DNA of 64,000 bases from Salinibacterium sp. TMP30 (GCF_038397785.1 NZ_CP151642.1:1426001-1490000), one strand, 5' to 3'; counted from the stretch's first letter, positions 49,575 to 58,535 are shown. The notes: generated from the sequence alone by a model not told the origin. Made by a program: numbers and translations.

Positions 49575-50524
49575 GAGATGACTCGCATTCGTTCAATTGC
49601 TCGCAGACGCACGGGCTTGGCTCGGGGATTGGTTCGCTGTTCTTCATCACTGGCCTGCTCGGAACCACGAACAAGTAGTTTGAGTTCCGGCCTGTGCTCG
49701 GGAAGCTCTACAGGCAGGCCGGCAGGTGCAGTGGAACGCGACCGACGCTGAAGTTCGCGCTTGACGATGCGATCTTCAAGCGATTGGTAGGCCAAAACGA
49801 CCATTCGTCCGCCGAGGGCGAGCGAATTGATCGCCGCAGGAATTGCGCGCTCCAGCGCTGAAAGCTCTTGGTTGACCTCAATACGCAGGGCTTGGAACAC
49901 TCGCTTTGCAGGATGCCCGGCCCGTTGCGCCGCCGCGGGGGTCGCCGCGATGATCAGCTCCACCAGTTGCGCCGAAGTAGTCAGAGGCTGTTGCTCACGA
50001 AACTGCACAATTCGACTGGCAAATCGCGGAGCCAACTTCTCGTCGCCGTAGGCATAAAAGATGCGACGAAGTTCGAGTTCGCTGTAGGTGGCGAGGATGT
50101 GCTCGGCAGTGACCGGAGTCGAGGCATCCATTCGCATGTCTAGCGGAGCGTCTTGTGAATAGGAGAAGCCGCGCTCAACACGGTCGAGTTGGAGCGATGA
50201 GACGCCAAGGTCGAAAAAGACCCCTTGGACGGCCTTGAATCCCAGCGAAGCGAGTGCCTTCGGAATCTCGTCGTAGACAGCATGAACAAAGTGCGTGCGG
50301 CTAGCGAAAGGCTCAAGCCGACGTCGAGCGATAGCAAGAGCGTCCTCGTCTCTATCAATCCCCACCAGTATGAGGTGAGGGAATCGCTGGAGGAATGCCT
50401 CCGCGTGGCCGGCCATACCGAGCGTGCCGTCAACGAGCACGGCTCCGGGAGCGTCGAGTGCTGGCGCAAGCAGTTCAATTGAACGCTCAAGGAGCACTGG
50501 GGTGTGGATGGTGTTGTCAGCCAT
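49571..50524 (-). CDS. rsmH: 16S rRNA (cytosine(1402)-N4)-methyltransferase
   Basis: 317-aa SAM-dependent methyltransferase (MraW). Motifs: [47 protein letters not shown] and [16 protein letters not shown] at 50524 ([10 protein letters not shown]); the longer frame upstream has no support. Confidence 0.96.
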   Translation of the reverse strand: MADNTIHTPVLLERSIELLAPALDAPGAVLVDGTLGMAGHAEAFLQRFPHLILVGIDRDEDALAIARRRLEPFASRTHFVHAVYDEIPKALASLGFKAVQGVFFDLGVSSLQLDRVERGFSYSQDAPLDMRMDASTPVTAEHILATYSELELRRIFYAYGDEKLAPRFASRIVQFREQQPLTTSAQLVELIIAATPAAAQRAGHPAKRVFQALRIEVNQELSALERAIPAAINSLALGGRMVVLAYQSLEDRIVKRELQRRSRSTAPAGLPVELPEHRPELKLLVRGSEQASDEEQRTNPRAKPVRLRAIERMRVIS

Positions 50525-50623
50525 GGTGTTGTGGGCTAGTTCTCGGATGCTGATCCCCATCCGATGCGACCTGATATCGGGGAAGAAAATCAGGGCGTTC
50601 GGCTGGGAGTCAGCGTCTAAGAG

Positions 50624-51055
50624 CTAGAAGAGTCCCGGAATCACCTCCTCAGTGGTGTTGACGAAGTCGGCCTCGGTGGCCTCGTAGTAGTTGTTCCAGG
50701 CCTCGGTGTCCCAGATTTCAGCACGGTTGCCCGCACCGATGACGGTGAGGTCGCGACCCAAGCCGGCGTACTCGCGTAACCCGGCAGGAATCGTGACCCG
50801 GTGTTGCTTGTCGGGCGTCTCTTGGTTTGCGCCAGAAAGAAACAGACGCAAAAAGTCGCGGCCCTGCTTGCTGGTTACGGGCGCTTTACGGATTGCTTCG
50901 TGCATCACCTCAAACTCGCGTTGGCTGAAGACATAAAGGCAACGCTCTTGGCCACGAGTAACGACGACGCCGGAAGCGAGTTCTTCACGGAACTTCGCGG
51001 GAAGGATGATGCGGCCCTTGTCGTCGAGCTTGGGGGCATAGGTGCCTAGAAACAC
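50624..51055 (-). CDS. mraZ: Transcriptional regulator MraZ
   Basis: 143 aa with two SpoVT/AbrB-like repeats (about 1-50 and 75-120; [15 protein letters not shown] and [18 protein letters not shown]). It represses or tunes the dcw operon that it heads. GTG start. Two direct AAAGTGG boxes lie in its own leader. Confidence 0.95.
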   Translation of the reverse strand: MFLGTYAPKLDDKGRIILPAKFREELASGVVVTRGQERCLYVFSQREFEVMHEAIRKAPVTSKQGRDFLRLFLSGANQETPDKQHRVTIPAGLREYAGLGRDLTVIGAGNRAEIWDTEAWNNYYEATEADFVNTTEEVIPGLF

Positions 51056-51092
51056 GGCGCCCTCCCCTCATTCTCCGGCCCGGATTTAGGTA

Positions 51093-51115
51093 GTCTCCAC
51101 TTTACTCCACTTTCA
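51093..51115 (-). promoter_or_regulatory. MraZ-type operator: two phased AAAGTGGAG repeats
   Basis: On the minus strand AAAGTGGAG occurs twice (51105-51113 and 51095-51103), one helical turn (10 bp) apart, about 40 bases before mraZ. Direct repeats of AAAGTG(K) (Mycoplasma) or GTGGG (E. coli) at this spacing are the known MraZ sites. A -10-like TATAAC with CTGACA 19 bases upstream lies just before them. Confidence 0.65.
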
Positions 51116-51253
51116 ACCACATACCTAAGGTTATAGGGCAACAATATCGAAAAATGTCAGACAAAGCCGCTAAACATAAGGGCAGAATAGGTGGAGGGAA
51201 ATCGAGCAGTTTCCCTACATCATCGCCAGTTGACCCCATTCAGGACACAAAAA

Positions 51254-51279
51254 AAGGACCAGCCCGAAGGCTGGTCCTT
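51254..51279 (-). terminator. Intrinsic terminator after the DUF3040 gene
   Basis: 11-bp stem AAGGACCAGCC with tetraloop CGAA, followed on the minus strand by a run of eight T. One of the clearest Rho-independent terminators in the window; it separates DUF3040 from the mraZ promoter. Confidence 0.85.
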
Positions 51280-51299
51280 GAAAGTGGAGGGTGTGGGTC

Positions 51300-51683
51300 T
51301 TATTCGCGGCCGCCCTGGCGGCGATCCCAGCGGTCATTAATGGTGTCCATAAATGATGCTCCGCGCTTAGACGAGCGACGCGAAGATGTAGAAGGCACAG
51401 CTGTCTCGGCGTCAGAAGCCGAAAGTCGCGACGGTGCTACGAACAACAACACGCCCACGAACATCACGACGAAGCCAAGCACGCCAATGAGAGGCTGCTG
51501 GATGATGACGCCGGTGAGCAACGCGATTATTCCGGCGACTCCAACGAGAACGCCGATCACCATCATTCGATAATTGGGCTTGCCTCTGCGCGGGCTGACA
51601 GCGCTGACGAAATCAGCATCGTTTTGATAGAGACTGCGCTCCATCTCATCGAGGGCCCGCTGCTCTTGCTCCGAAAGCGGCAT
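51300..51683 (-). CDS. DUF3040 membrane protein
   Basis: 127 aa. N-terminus MPLSEQEQRALDEMERSL is the DUF3040 signature, then two helices (about 40-80) and a basic tail. Unknown function; the family sits next to mraZ in many actinobacteria, including M. tuberculosis. ATG with GAGGGG upstream. Confidence 0.87.
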   Translation of the reverse strand: MPLSEQEQRALDEMERSLYQNDADFVSAVSPRRGKPNYRMMVIGVLVGVAGIIALLTGVIIQQPLIGVLGFVVMFVGVLLFVAPSRLSASDAETAVPSTSSRRSSKRGASFMDTINDRWDRRQGGRE

Positions 51684-51744
51684 TCCGTTCCCCTCTCTTT
51701 GGGATCCACGGCTAGGCCTCCATAGTACGCCCCGTTTCAGTCGC

Positions 51745-51759
51745 TAGGCTAGACGAGTG
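51745..51759 (+). promoter_or_regulatory. Leaderless promoter of the polyprenyl synthase gene
   Basis: TAGGCT (51745-51750), six bases, then GTG at 51757. No ribosome site in between. Confidence 0.5.
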
Positions 51760-52875
51760 CCTGAGAGTAACCAGTTAGTTGACCTTGTCCAGCTGAGAAT
51801 AGATGAGTTCCTCGCCGAAAAGCGTGCGGAGCTCAACAGGATCGCGCCGGAACTAACGGCTCTCACCGACGTAGGCAGCTCACTTCTCTCGGGAGGTAAG
51901 CGTTTCCGTGCGCTGTTCTGCTACTGGGGCTGGCAGTCCGTGGCGGGCATTCCCTCCGACGAGAACCCCTTAGATGACGAAGCGGTGTCGCAAGAACTCC
52001 CCGGTGTGCTCATGTCCGCATCCGCCCTTGAGCTCTTCCACGCGGCAGCGCTCGTGCACGACGACATCATGGATCGATCGGACACGCGCCGAGGTGCGCC
52101 TGCAGCACATCGCCGTTTTGAACAGATGCACGCTGATGGCGGATGGGCCGGTAGCGCGGAAGCCTATGGTCAATCGTCGGCCCTGCTACTCGGCGATCTC
52201 CTTCTTGGCTGGAGCGATGAACTCCTGGGGCGTGGGCTTGCGCTGCTTCCCCGCCCCTCGGCTCTCGCCGCGCGTAAAGAATTTATGACAATGCGTACCG
52301 AAGTCATGGCGGGCCAGTTTCTCGACATTCACGACGAGAGCGCTTGGGCCAGCTACCCAGAATCTGAAGCATTAGAGCGCGCGCAGCGCGTCCTTATCTA
52401 CAAGTCTGCGAAGTACAGCGTCGAAGCACCTCTTGCCGTCGGAGCTAGCTTGGGCGCCGGCAGTGGCGAACAGATCGCCTCGTTGCGTGCCTTTGGGCTC
52501 CCCCTCGGCGTCGCTTTTCAGCTTCGCGACGACGTTCTGGGAGTGTTTGGAGATCCCGTGGTAACCGGCAAGCCTGCCGGTGATGATCTGCGGGAGGGTA
52601 AGCGCACGGCAATAATTGCGATCGCCCGCCAAAAACTTTCAACTAGTGCAAATGCAATCTTGGATGAGCTCCTCGGAGACCCCGATCTCACTACGGACCA
52701 AGTGAACATGATCCGCTCTACCCTGCAAGATTCGGGAGCTGTCGATCAGATTGAGAAAGCCATCGAACGTAATCTTGATCGTGCGTGCGAAGCTATCGAA
52801 CATGCCAACCTAGCGCCTACGGCTCGAGCACAATTGCTCGCACTGGCTACCGCAGCAACAACTCGAACGTCATAG
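51757..52875 (+). CDS. Polyprenyl diphosphate synthase
   Basis: 372-aa trans-isoprenyl diphosphate synthase. First Asp-rich motif in LVHDDIMDRSD, second in FQLRDDVLGVFGD, with GGKRFRALF near the start and KTAII-like GKRTAI. It condenses isopentenyl diphosphate onto an allylic diphosphate to make geranylgeranyl or longer chains, possible precursors of menaquinone, carotenoid or lipid carriers. Chain length is not readable. Leaderless GTG start. Confidence 0.92.
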   Translation: MPESNQLVDLVQLRIDEFLAEKRAELNRIAPELTALTDVGSSLLSGGKRFRALFCYWGWQSVAGIPSDENPLDDEAVSQELPGVLMSASALELFHAAALVHDDIMDRSDTRRGAPAAHRRFEQMHADGGWAGSAEAYGQSSALLLGDLLLGWSDELLGRGLALLPRPSALAARKEFMTMRTEVMAGQFLDIHDESAWASYPESEALERAQRVLIYKSAKYSVEAPLAVGASLGAGSGEQIASLRAFGLPLGVAFQLRDDVLGVFGDPVVTGKPAGDDLREGKRTAIIAIARQKLSTSANAILDELLGDPDLTTDQVNMIRSTLQDSGAVDQIEKAIERNLDRACEAIEHANLAPTARAQLLALATAATTRTS

Positions 52876-52888
52876 CCGAATGCGCAGC

Positions 52889-53230
52889 TTAAAAGCCGAG
52901 CGCCTGAGCTACGCGGCGAACTTCTGCTTTTCTTCCCGCCCGTAGGGCTTCGACAGGTGATACGCCCAAACTTGGCTCGTTGTGAAGAAGCCAATTCATG
53001 GATTCTTCTGAGCTGAAGCCTGCGTCACCCAGAACGATCACTGTTCCTTTAAGCTCGCGCAGGGGTGCATCGTCGACGATGAACACATCTGGGACGTGCC
53101 ACACTCCGTCGATTTTGCGCGCGAGTAACGCGCCCTCTTCGATAAGACGGCGAACTTGGCTGACCTTCAGTCCGAGCTGCTCGGTGAGATCAGGAATTGT
53201 GAGCCAGTTAATGGTGGGTGATTCAGTCAC
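52889..53230 (-). CDS. Rv2175c-like winged-helix DNA-binding protein
   Basis: 113 aa. N-terminal helix-turn-helix (WLTIPDLTEQLGLKVSQVRR) and a C-terminal domain ending EVRRVAQALGF. It matches the layout of M. tuberculosis Rv2175c, a DNA-binding substrate of the kinase PknL whose gene is next to it. A PASTA kinase gene is likewise close here (54983). The N-terminal extension of the mycobacterial protein, said to carry its phosphorylated Thr, is missing. GTG start. Confidence 0.8.
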   Translation of the reverse strand: MTESPTINWLTIPDLTEQLGLKVSQVRRLIEEGALLARKIDGVWHVPDVFIVDDAPLRELKGTVIVLGDAGFSSEESMNWLLHNEPSLGVSPVEALRAGRKAEVRRVAQALGF

Positions 53231-53307
53231 CCCTTAAGAGTGCCACGCCCGACGGGCAAAACCTGACAGTTCGCATGGCATACGCAGAATATTCACGAGT
53301 GAACTCA

Positions 53308-53351
53308 AGTAACACCAGTCACATTAGTAACACCTGCCACAATGGTTGACA
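53308..53351 (+). promoter_or_regulatory. AGTAACACC repeats and TTGACA upstream of the LysM gene
   Basis: AGTAACACC at 53308-53316 and 53326-53334 flank a similar AGTCACATT, giving a 9-base period. TTGACA at 53346-53351 is a good -35 match; no convincing -10 follows at 17-18 bases. Possible operator, unproven. Confidence 0.35.
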
Positions 53352-53433
53352 CTAGATCGCTTCTGTGACAAGTTTGAGCCGTGATCTAGGTGATCGCACA
53401 CACCTTCTCGGGGCCGGGAGCAGGAAAAAAACT

Positions 53434-54924
53434 ATGACACATTTCACTTTGAATGACAGCGACAGTGTCGCTAACTCAGTTTTCGCTGGGCTCGTTCCAG
53501 CAGCTGTTGACAATGGCGAGCGCACACGTCGCCTCGCCCAACAACGAGCACGAGTCAACCGCAGCCTCATGAACACGGTTCCCGTGATCCTTGTTGGTTC
53601 ACTCGCAGCCGCAACCTTCACCCTCACAGGGCCCGTCGAGCCAGTCAATGCCAAGACGCCGAACGACCCTCGCCTCTCAACCGAACGCGCGAACAAGCCA
53701 ACGACAGCGACCAAAGCGGCCATGAGCGAGGCCGCCGCCACAGTGATCAGTCCCGCACCGACGGCGTATACCGTGGTGGAGGGGGACACTGTCAGCGACA
53801 TTTCATCTCGCTACGGACTGTCAACGGCATCCGTACTGGCACTCAACGGCCTGAGCTGGTCATCAATGATTTTTCCGGGCCAAGAGCTCACGCTGACTAA
53901 GGGCTCAGTTGCGCCCCTTCCGAGTGTGAGCCAGATCAGGACCACTAACGGCCAGTACACAATTGTCGCGGGCGACACCATCAGCGGAATCGCAGCAAAG
54001 TTCGGTATCTCGACGATTTCGGTGATGTCCGCAAACGGCCTCGGCTGGTCAAGCATCATCTACCCGGGTCAATCGATTCTCATTCCCGGGAACCTCAGCG
54101 CGCCGGGTGAAGAAACCCAGGAATACGACTTCACAACAGACGACGAATATAGCGATGCTCCGGATGTTGCCACCGGCGCTGAGGACAACTCAGGCGATAG
54201 CATCTCCGGGTCCGAAACTGAGAGTTCATCCCCGGCACCAGAAGCGCCAGAAGCAGAAGTCGAGCCGGAAAAAGTTGCACCGGCACCGGTTACGCCTGCA
54301 CCAGCTCCGGCACCAGCACCAGTGCCCGTTTCGGGGAGCAGCTATCTCGTAGTTTCAGGCGACACGATCTCGGCGATCGCAAAGCGCCTCGGAATCTCCA
54401 CTCAGGCCCTGCTCGACGCTAATGGCCTGAGCCAGTCAAGCGTCATCTACATCGGAGACAAGCTCACGATTCCCTCGTCGAGCTCCGCCCCCGCGAGCAC
54501 CGGTGGAAGTGTCACCTACCTGACAGCAGAAATGCGCGCCAACGCCCAAGTCATCATCCAAGTCGGCCGCGACCTTGGTGTATCTGATTACGGAATCACG
54601 ATCGCGCTTGCGACCGCCATGCAGGAATCGAGCTTGCGCAACCTCAATTGGGGCGACCTCGACTCGGTTGGACTCTTCCAGCAGCGTCCGAGTTCCGGCT
54701 GGGGCACGGTGGCTCAGCTCACAACACCATCGCATGCAGCGCTCCTCTTCTATGGCGGCCCAAGCAACCCCAACAAGGGCGTCACTCGCGGACTGCTCGA
54801 CATTTCAGGTTGGAAGAATATGAGCCTGACCCGCGCTGCCCAAGCGGTGCAAATTTCCGCCTACCCGGATGCGTACGCAAAGTGGGAGACATCCGCGCGT
54901 TCATGGCTGCAAGAACTCAGCTAA
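53434..54924 (+). CDS. Secreted LysM protein with lysozyme-like C-terminal domain
   Basis: 496 aa. A cytoplasmic stretch of about 46 residues, one membrane/signal helix (about 47-64), three LysM domains (about 111-155, 174-218, 303-347) that bind peptidoglycan, separated by an acidic Ser/Glu/Pro-rich linker (225-300), and a C-terminal domain (360-496) with AMQESSLRN and DSVGLFQQRPSSGWG, resembling lytic transglycosylase/lysozyme-fold proteins (candidate catalytic Glu398). The ATG at 53434 follows GGAGCAGGAA; the frame is open 23 codons further up without support. Likely wall remodelling next to a PASTA kinase gene. Confidence 0.85.
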   Translation: MTHFTLNDSDSVANSVFAGLVPAAVDNGERTRRLAQQRARVNRSLMNTVPVILVGSLAAATFTLTGPVEPVNAKTPNDPRLSTERANKPTTATKAAMSEAAATVISPAPTAYTVVEGDTVSDISSRYGLSTASVLALNGLSWSSMIFPGQELTLTKGSVAPLPSVSQIRTTNGQYTIVAGDTISGIAAKFGISTISVMSANGLGWSSIIYPGQSILIPGNLSAPGEETQEYDFTTDDEYSDAPDVATGAEDNSGDSISGSETESSSPAPEAPEAEVEPEKVAPAPVTPAPAPAPAPVPVSGSSYLVVSGDTISAIAKRLGISTQALLDANGLSQSSVIYIGDKLTIPSSSSAPASTGGSVTYLTAEMRANAQVIIQVGRDLGVSDYGITIALATAMQESSLRNLNWGDLDSVGLFQQRPSSGWGTVAQLTTPSHAALLFYGGPSNPNKGVTRGLLDISGWKNMSLTRAAQAVQISAYPDAYAKWETSARSWLQELS

Positions 54925-54970
54925 CCCGTCGATTAGCCGTGTCTAGCGGCACTCTCCACGCCGAAAACTT

Positions 54971-54985
54971 TAGACTCTCAGGGTG
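54971..54985 (+). promoter_or_regulatory. Leaderless promoter of the PASTA kinase gene
   Basis: TAGACT (54971-54976), CTCAGG, then GTG at 54983, the same geometry as the polyprenyl synthase gene. Confidence 0.5.
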
Positions 54986-56947
54986 AGTGCGAACATTACA
55001 GATCCGATGATTGGCCGTCTTCTCGACGGTCGATATCAGATCCGTTCTCGGATCGCGCGTGGCGGTATGGCCACCGTGTACCTTGCAACCGATCTTCGGC
55101 TTGAGCGCAAGGTCGCTATCAAGGTCATGCACGGTCATCTTGCCGACGACAGCAAGTTCAAAGAACGCTTCGTTCAAGAAGCCCGCTCGTCCGCACGCTT
55201 GGCACATCCCAACGTCGTCAATGTCTTTGACCAGGGACAAGACAGCGACATGGCATACCTCGTCATGGAGTACCTGCCCGGGATTACCCTGCGCGACCTC
55301 CTTCTTGAGCACCGCATCCTCACCACCGAACAAACGCTCGACATTATGGAGGCAGTACTCGCCGGGCTCGCTGCAGCTCACAAAGCAGGAATCGTTCACC
55401 GCGACCTGAAGCCAGAGAATGTGCTGCTCGCAGACGACGGACGCATCAAAATCGGCGACTTTGGACTGGCACGCGCCGCCAGTGCAAACACCGCGACTGG
55501 GGCAGCACTACTGGGCACAATCGCCTACCTCTCCCCCGAACTCGTCACTCGAGGTGTCGCCGACACCCGAAGCGATATCTACGCCGTCGGAATCATGATG
55601 TACGAAATGCTCGTCGGCGAGCAACCCTTCAAGGGTGAACAGCCCATGCAAATCGCCTACCAACACGCGAACGATGCTGTTCCGAGCCCCAGCTCCGCCA
55701 ACCATCTCGTGCCGGCAGAACTCGACGACCTCGTGCTGTGGGCAACGGCCCGCGAACCGGATGATCGTCCGAACGATGCGCGAGTGCTGCTCGACCAGCT
55801 CTACCAAACGCATAGCTCGCTCATGACCGCGCTGCCACCAACGGCATCCACTGCGGTGCAACGAACGATGGTGTTGCCCAGTGCGCCAGCCGCCGAATCA
55901 CTGGGTTCCACCGCTGAAACTCAAATTTTTGGTGCCGAACTGCAGCAAGTAGCACCGCCGGCTCCTACGCAAGTGTCAGAGAACACAACAACCTTGTCGA
56001 CACGGGCGACCAAACGGAAGTCACGTGGCTGGTGGCTGCTCGTGCTGATTGTGTTGCTGGTAGGAGGGGCGGCCGGTGCCGGTTGGTACTTCGGCGCCGG
56101 TCCAGGGGCACAAGTAACGATTCCCGAGAGCATCCAGAGCGCAACGCCAGAGGACGCTAAGGCAATTCTTGAGGACTTAGGCCTCGTAGTTAGCGATGAG
56201 TTGGGGGAAACGTTCGACCCGGTAGTCGCCACCGATTTGGTCGCGAACTCGACACCCGAAGTCGGTTCGGCAGTTCCGAACGGCTCGCCAGTCACACTTC
56301 TCATCTCCAAAGGGCCGCAACCGCTCGCCGTACCCGCGTTCTCCGGGATGACGGAGCAAGAAGCGCGCGACGCCATCGAAGCTGCGCCCTTCACGCTAAT
56401 GGAACCCATCATCAAACAATTCAACGGAGAGATCGCCGCTGGACTCGTCATCGACGTGCTCGGCGCCGACGAGACCTCGATCATTGGCGCAGAGACCTAC
56501 GGTGAGCTGCAAAACGTCTTCCTTATCATCTCCGCGGGTCCCCTGCCCAACGTTGCATGCGTGACAGTCGACGAAGCATCACAAATCCTTGCCGGTGTTG
56601 GACTCGAGTCACAGCGCGGCGTAGAAGTCTTCAATGATTGCGAAGAAGGCACGGTAGTGGGAATCGACCCCGAACCTGATGCCGACGGAAATGCGCGTAT
56701 TTTTCGCGAAGGCGACACCGCGACGCTGATTATCTCCCGCGGCCCCGACCTAGTTCAGATGCCAGACGTGATCGGCGACAACATTGCGGCCGCAAAGCGT
56801 GAACTCGAAGACGCAGGGTTCGTTGTTACCGTCGACACAGCGATTCAGCAGATCTTTTGGAGCTTCCCACCCGCGCAGGTCACCGATCAAGACCCCGCCG
56901 GCGGCGAGATGATCAAGCGCGGCTCCGACGTCACAATTTACGGTTAG
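54983..56947 (+). CDS. PASTA-domain Ser/Thr protein kinase (PknB/StkP type)
   Basis: 654 aa. Kinase domain (about 17-270) with the Gly loop IARGGMATVY, Lys47, HRDLKPEN (139-146), DFG (159-161) and SPE (184-186), so it looks active. A juxtamembrane linker, one helix (about 350-371) and four extracytoplasmic PASTA repeats follow, the usual muropeptide/lipid II sensors. The third PASTA unit holds two Cys (PNVACVTVDEAS and FNDCEEGT), uncommon for an exported domain. Position equals that of pknL in M. tuberculosis, though PknL lacks PASTA repeats. Confidence 0.95.
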   Translation: MSANITDPMIGRLLDGRYQIRSRIARGGMATVYLATDLRLERKVAIKVMHGHLADDSKFKERFVQEARSSARLAHPNVVNVFDQGQDSDMAYLVMEYLPGITLRDLLLEHRILTTEQTLDIMEAVLAGLAAAHKAGIVHRDLKPENVLLADDGRIKIGDFGLARAASANTATGAALLGTIAYLSPELVTRGVADTRSDIYAVGIMMYEMLVGEQPFKGEQPMQIAYQHANDAVPSPSSANHLVPAELDDLVLWATAREPDDRPNDARVLLDQLYQTHSSLMTALPPTASTAVQRTMVLPSAPAAESLGSTAETQIFGAELQQVAPPAPTQVSENTTTLSTRATKRKSRGWWLLVLIVLLVGGAAGAGWYFGAGPGAQVTIPESIQSATPEDAKAILEDLGLVVSDELGETFDPVVATDLVANSTPEVGSAVPNGSPVTLLISKGPQPLAVPAFSGMTEQEARDAIEAAPFTLMEPIIKQFNGEIAAGLVIDVLGADETSIIGAETYGELQNVFLIISAGPLPNVACVTVDEASQILAGVGLESQRGVEVFNDCEEGTVVGIDPEPDADGNARIFREGDTATLIISRGPDLVQMPDVIGDNIAAAKRELEDAGFVVTVDTAIQQIFWSFPPAQVTDQDPAGGEMIKRGSDVTIYG

Positions 56948-56993
56948 CTCACGAGACTCACGCATTGCTGAGCGTCACACTGCGAGAAACACA

Positions 56994-57050
56994 AACGCTC
57001 GCTAGCGGGACTCCACTCCCCATCCGGAGAAAGGCCTGCTAGCGAGCGTT
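56994..57050. terminator. Long-stem hairpin between kinase and aroG
   Basis: AACGCTCGCTAGC (56994-57006) pairs perfectly with 57038-57050, loop 31 bases. Placed between two convergent genes, it may end transcription from both sides. Confidence 0.65.
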
Positions 57051-57073
57051 GTTACTACTAGAAGCTGTATCGC

Positions 57074-58444
57074 CTAGAACGCGCGAAGTTCCTCGGCAAC
57101 GAGGAACGCCAGTTCGAGCGACTGCATGTGGTTGAGTCTCGGGTCACACAGCGACTCATAACGAGTTGCCAGGGTGGCCTCATCAATCTGCTCTGAACCA
57201 CCCAAGCACTCCGTGACATCGTCGCCGGTGAGTTCGATGTGGATTCCACCAGGGTACGTTCCCGCAGCGCTGTGCGCCTCGAAGAAGCCCTTTACTTCGT
57301 CGACAACGTCATCAAAACGACGAGTCTTGTAGCCGGTAGGCGTGGTGAGGCCGTTGCCGTGCATCGGGTCGGTAACCCACAGCGGCGTAGCATCCATTTC
57401 CTTGATGGCCTCAAGCAGCGGGGGCAGCGCATCGCGCACCTTGCCAGCACCCATGCGGGTGATGAACGTCAGGCGACCGGGTTCACGCTCAGGATCAAGC
57501 TTGTCGATAAGTTGCTTCATCGTCTCGGGAGTCGTCGACGGCCCAAGCTTCACACCAAGGGGATTGCGCACACGAGAGAAGTAATCAATGTGGGCACCGT
57601 CTAAGTCGCGCGTGCGTTCGCCAATCCACAAGAAGTGCGCGCTCGTGTTGTACGGCGTTCCCGTGCGTGAATCGATGCGCGTCATCGGGCGCTCATAGTC
57701 CATCAGCAAGCCTTCATGGCTCGAGTAGAACTCGGTGCGCTTGAGCTCATCAAAGTCCGCTCCGGCAGCCTCCATGAAGCGCACCGCCTTATCGATCTCC
57801 TTGGCGAGACTCTCGTATTGGCGGTTGGCGGGATTCGCTGCAAAGCCCTTGTTCCACGAGTGCACTTGACGGAGATCCGCGAAACCACCCTGAGTAAACG
57901 CACGAATAAGATTCAGCGTGGATGCCGCGGTGTGGTAACCCTCAACGAGACGAGCAGGGTCAGCCGTGCGCGATTCGGGTGTGAAATCAAAACCGTTGAC
58001 AATGTCACCGCGGTACGCCGGAAGAGTCACATCTCCTCGGGTTTCGAAATCGCTTGAGCGAGGCTTCGCAAACTGGCCGGCCATGCGTCCCATCTTGACG
58101 ATCGGCTTCGAAGCACCATAGGTAAGGACGACCGCCATCTGCAGAATCGTCTTGACACGGTCGCTAATCTTCTGGGCAGTCGCTCCCGCAAACGTCTCCG
58201 CACAGTCCCCGCCCTGAAGTAAGAATGCTTCGCCCTGAGCAGCACGCGCCAAACGTTCACGCAGGCGATCAACTTCACCCGCGAATACAAGCGGAGGCAA
58301 CGACGCGATCTTGCTCGACGCTTCGCCGACAGCATCGGCATCCGGCCACGAAGGCTGCTGCTTAATAGGGAGAGTGCGCCAGTTGTCTAGACCAGCAATC
58401 ACGGCTGGATCAGCGAGCACGACTTTTTCTGACGGGTCGACCAC
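57074..58444 (-). CDS. aroG: Class II DAHP synthase
   Basis: 456-aa first enzyme of the shikimate pathway, condensing phosphoenolpyruvate and erythrose 4-phosphate. Class II signs: FAGEVDRLRERLARA, LLQGGDCAETF with the metal Cys, KMGRMAGQFAKPRS, and VTDPMHGNG. GTG start with AAGGAAT upstream. Same neighbour order as aroG in M. tuberculosis. Confidence 0.96.
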   Translation of the reverse strand: MVDPSEKVVLADPAVIAGLDNWRTLPIKQQPSWPDADAVGEASSKIASLPPLVFAGEVDRLRERLARAAQGEAFLLQGGDCAETFAGATAQKISDRVKTILQMAVVLTYGASKPIVKMGRMAGQFAKPRSSDFETRGDVTLPAYRGDIVNGFDFTPESRTADPARLVEGYHTAASTLNLIRAFTQGGFADLRQVHSWNKGFAANPANRQYESLAKEIDKAVRFMEAAGADFDELKRTEFYSSHEGLLMDYERPMTRIDSRTGTPYNTSAHFLWIGERTRDLDGAHIDYFSRVRNPLGVKLGPSTTPETMKQLIDKLDPEREPGRLTFITRMGAGKVRDALPPLLEAIKEMDATPLWVTDPMHGNGLTTPTGYKTRRFDDVVDEVKGFFEAHSAAGTYPGGIHIELTGDDVTECLGGSEQIDEATLATRYESLCDPRLNHMQSLELAFLVAEELRAF

Positions 58445-58535
58445 AGAGAGATTCCTTTATACATTTACTGCGAAAATGGCTGGGCTTGTGACCCACTATG
58501 AGCCTACCGGCACAACAGTGCCGCTCATGTCGTAG

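Noticed and set aside
51281-51297. Third AAAGTGGAG copy near the DUF3040 stop
   Set aside because: Single copy, on the other strand, next to a terminator and not before a promoter; probably chance.
53231-53433. Possible c-di-AMP (ydaO-type) riboswitch before the LysM gene, as seen before many actinobacterial wall hydrolase genes
   Set aside because: The leader is short and I could not find the conserved core elements of that class.
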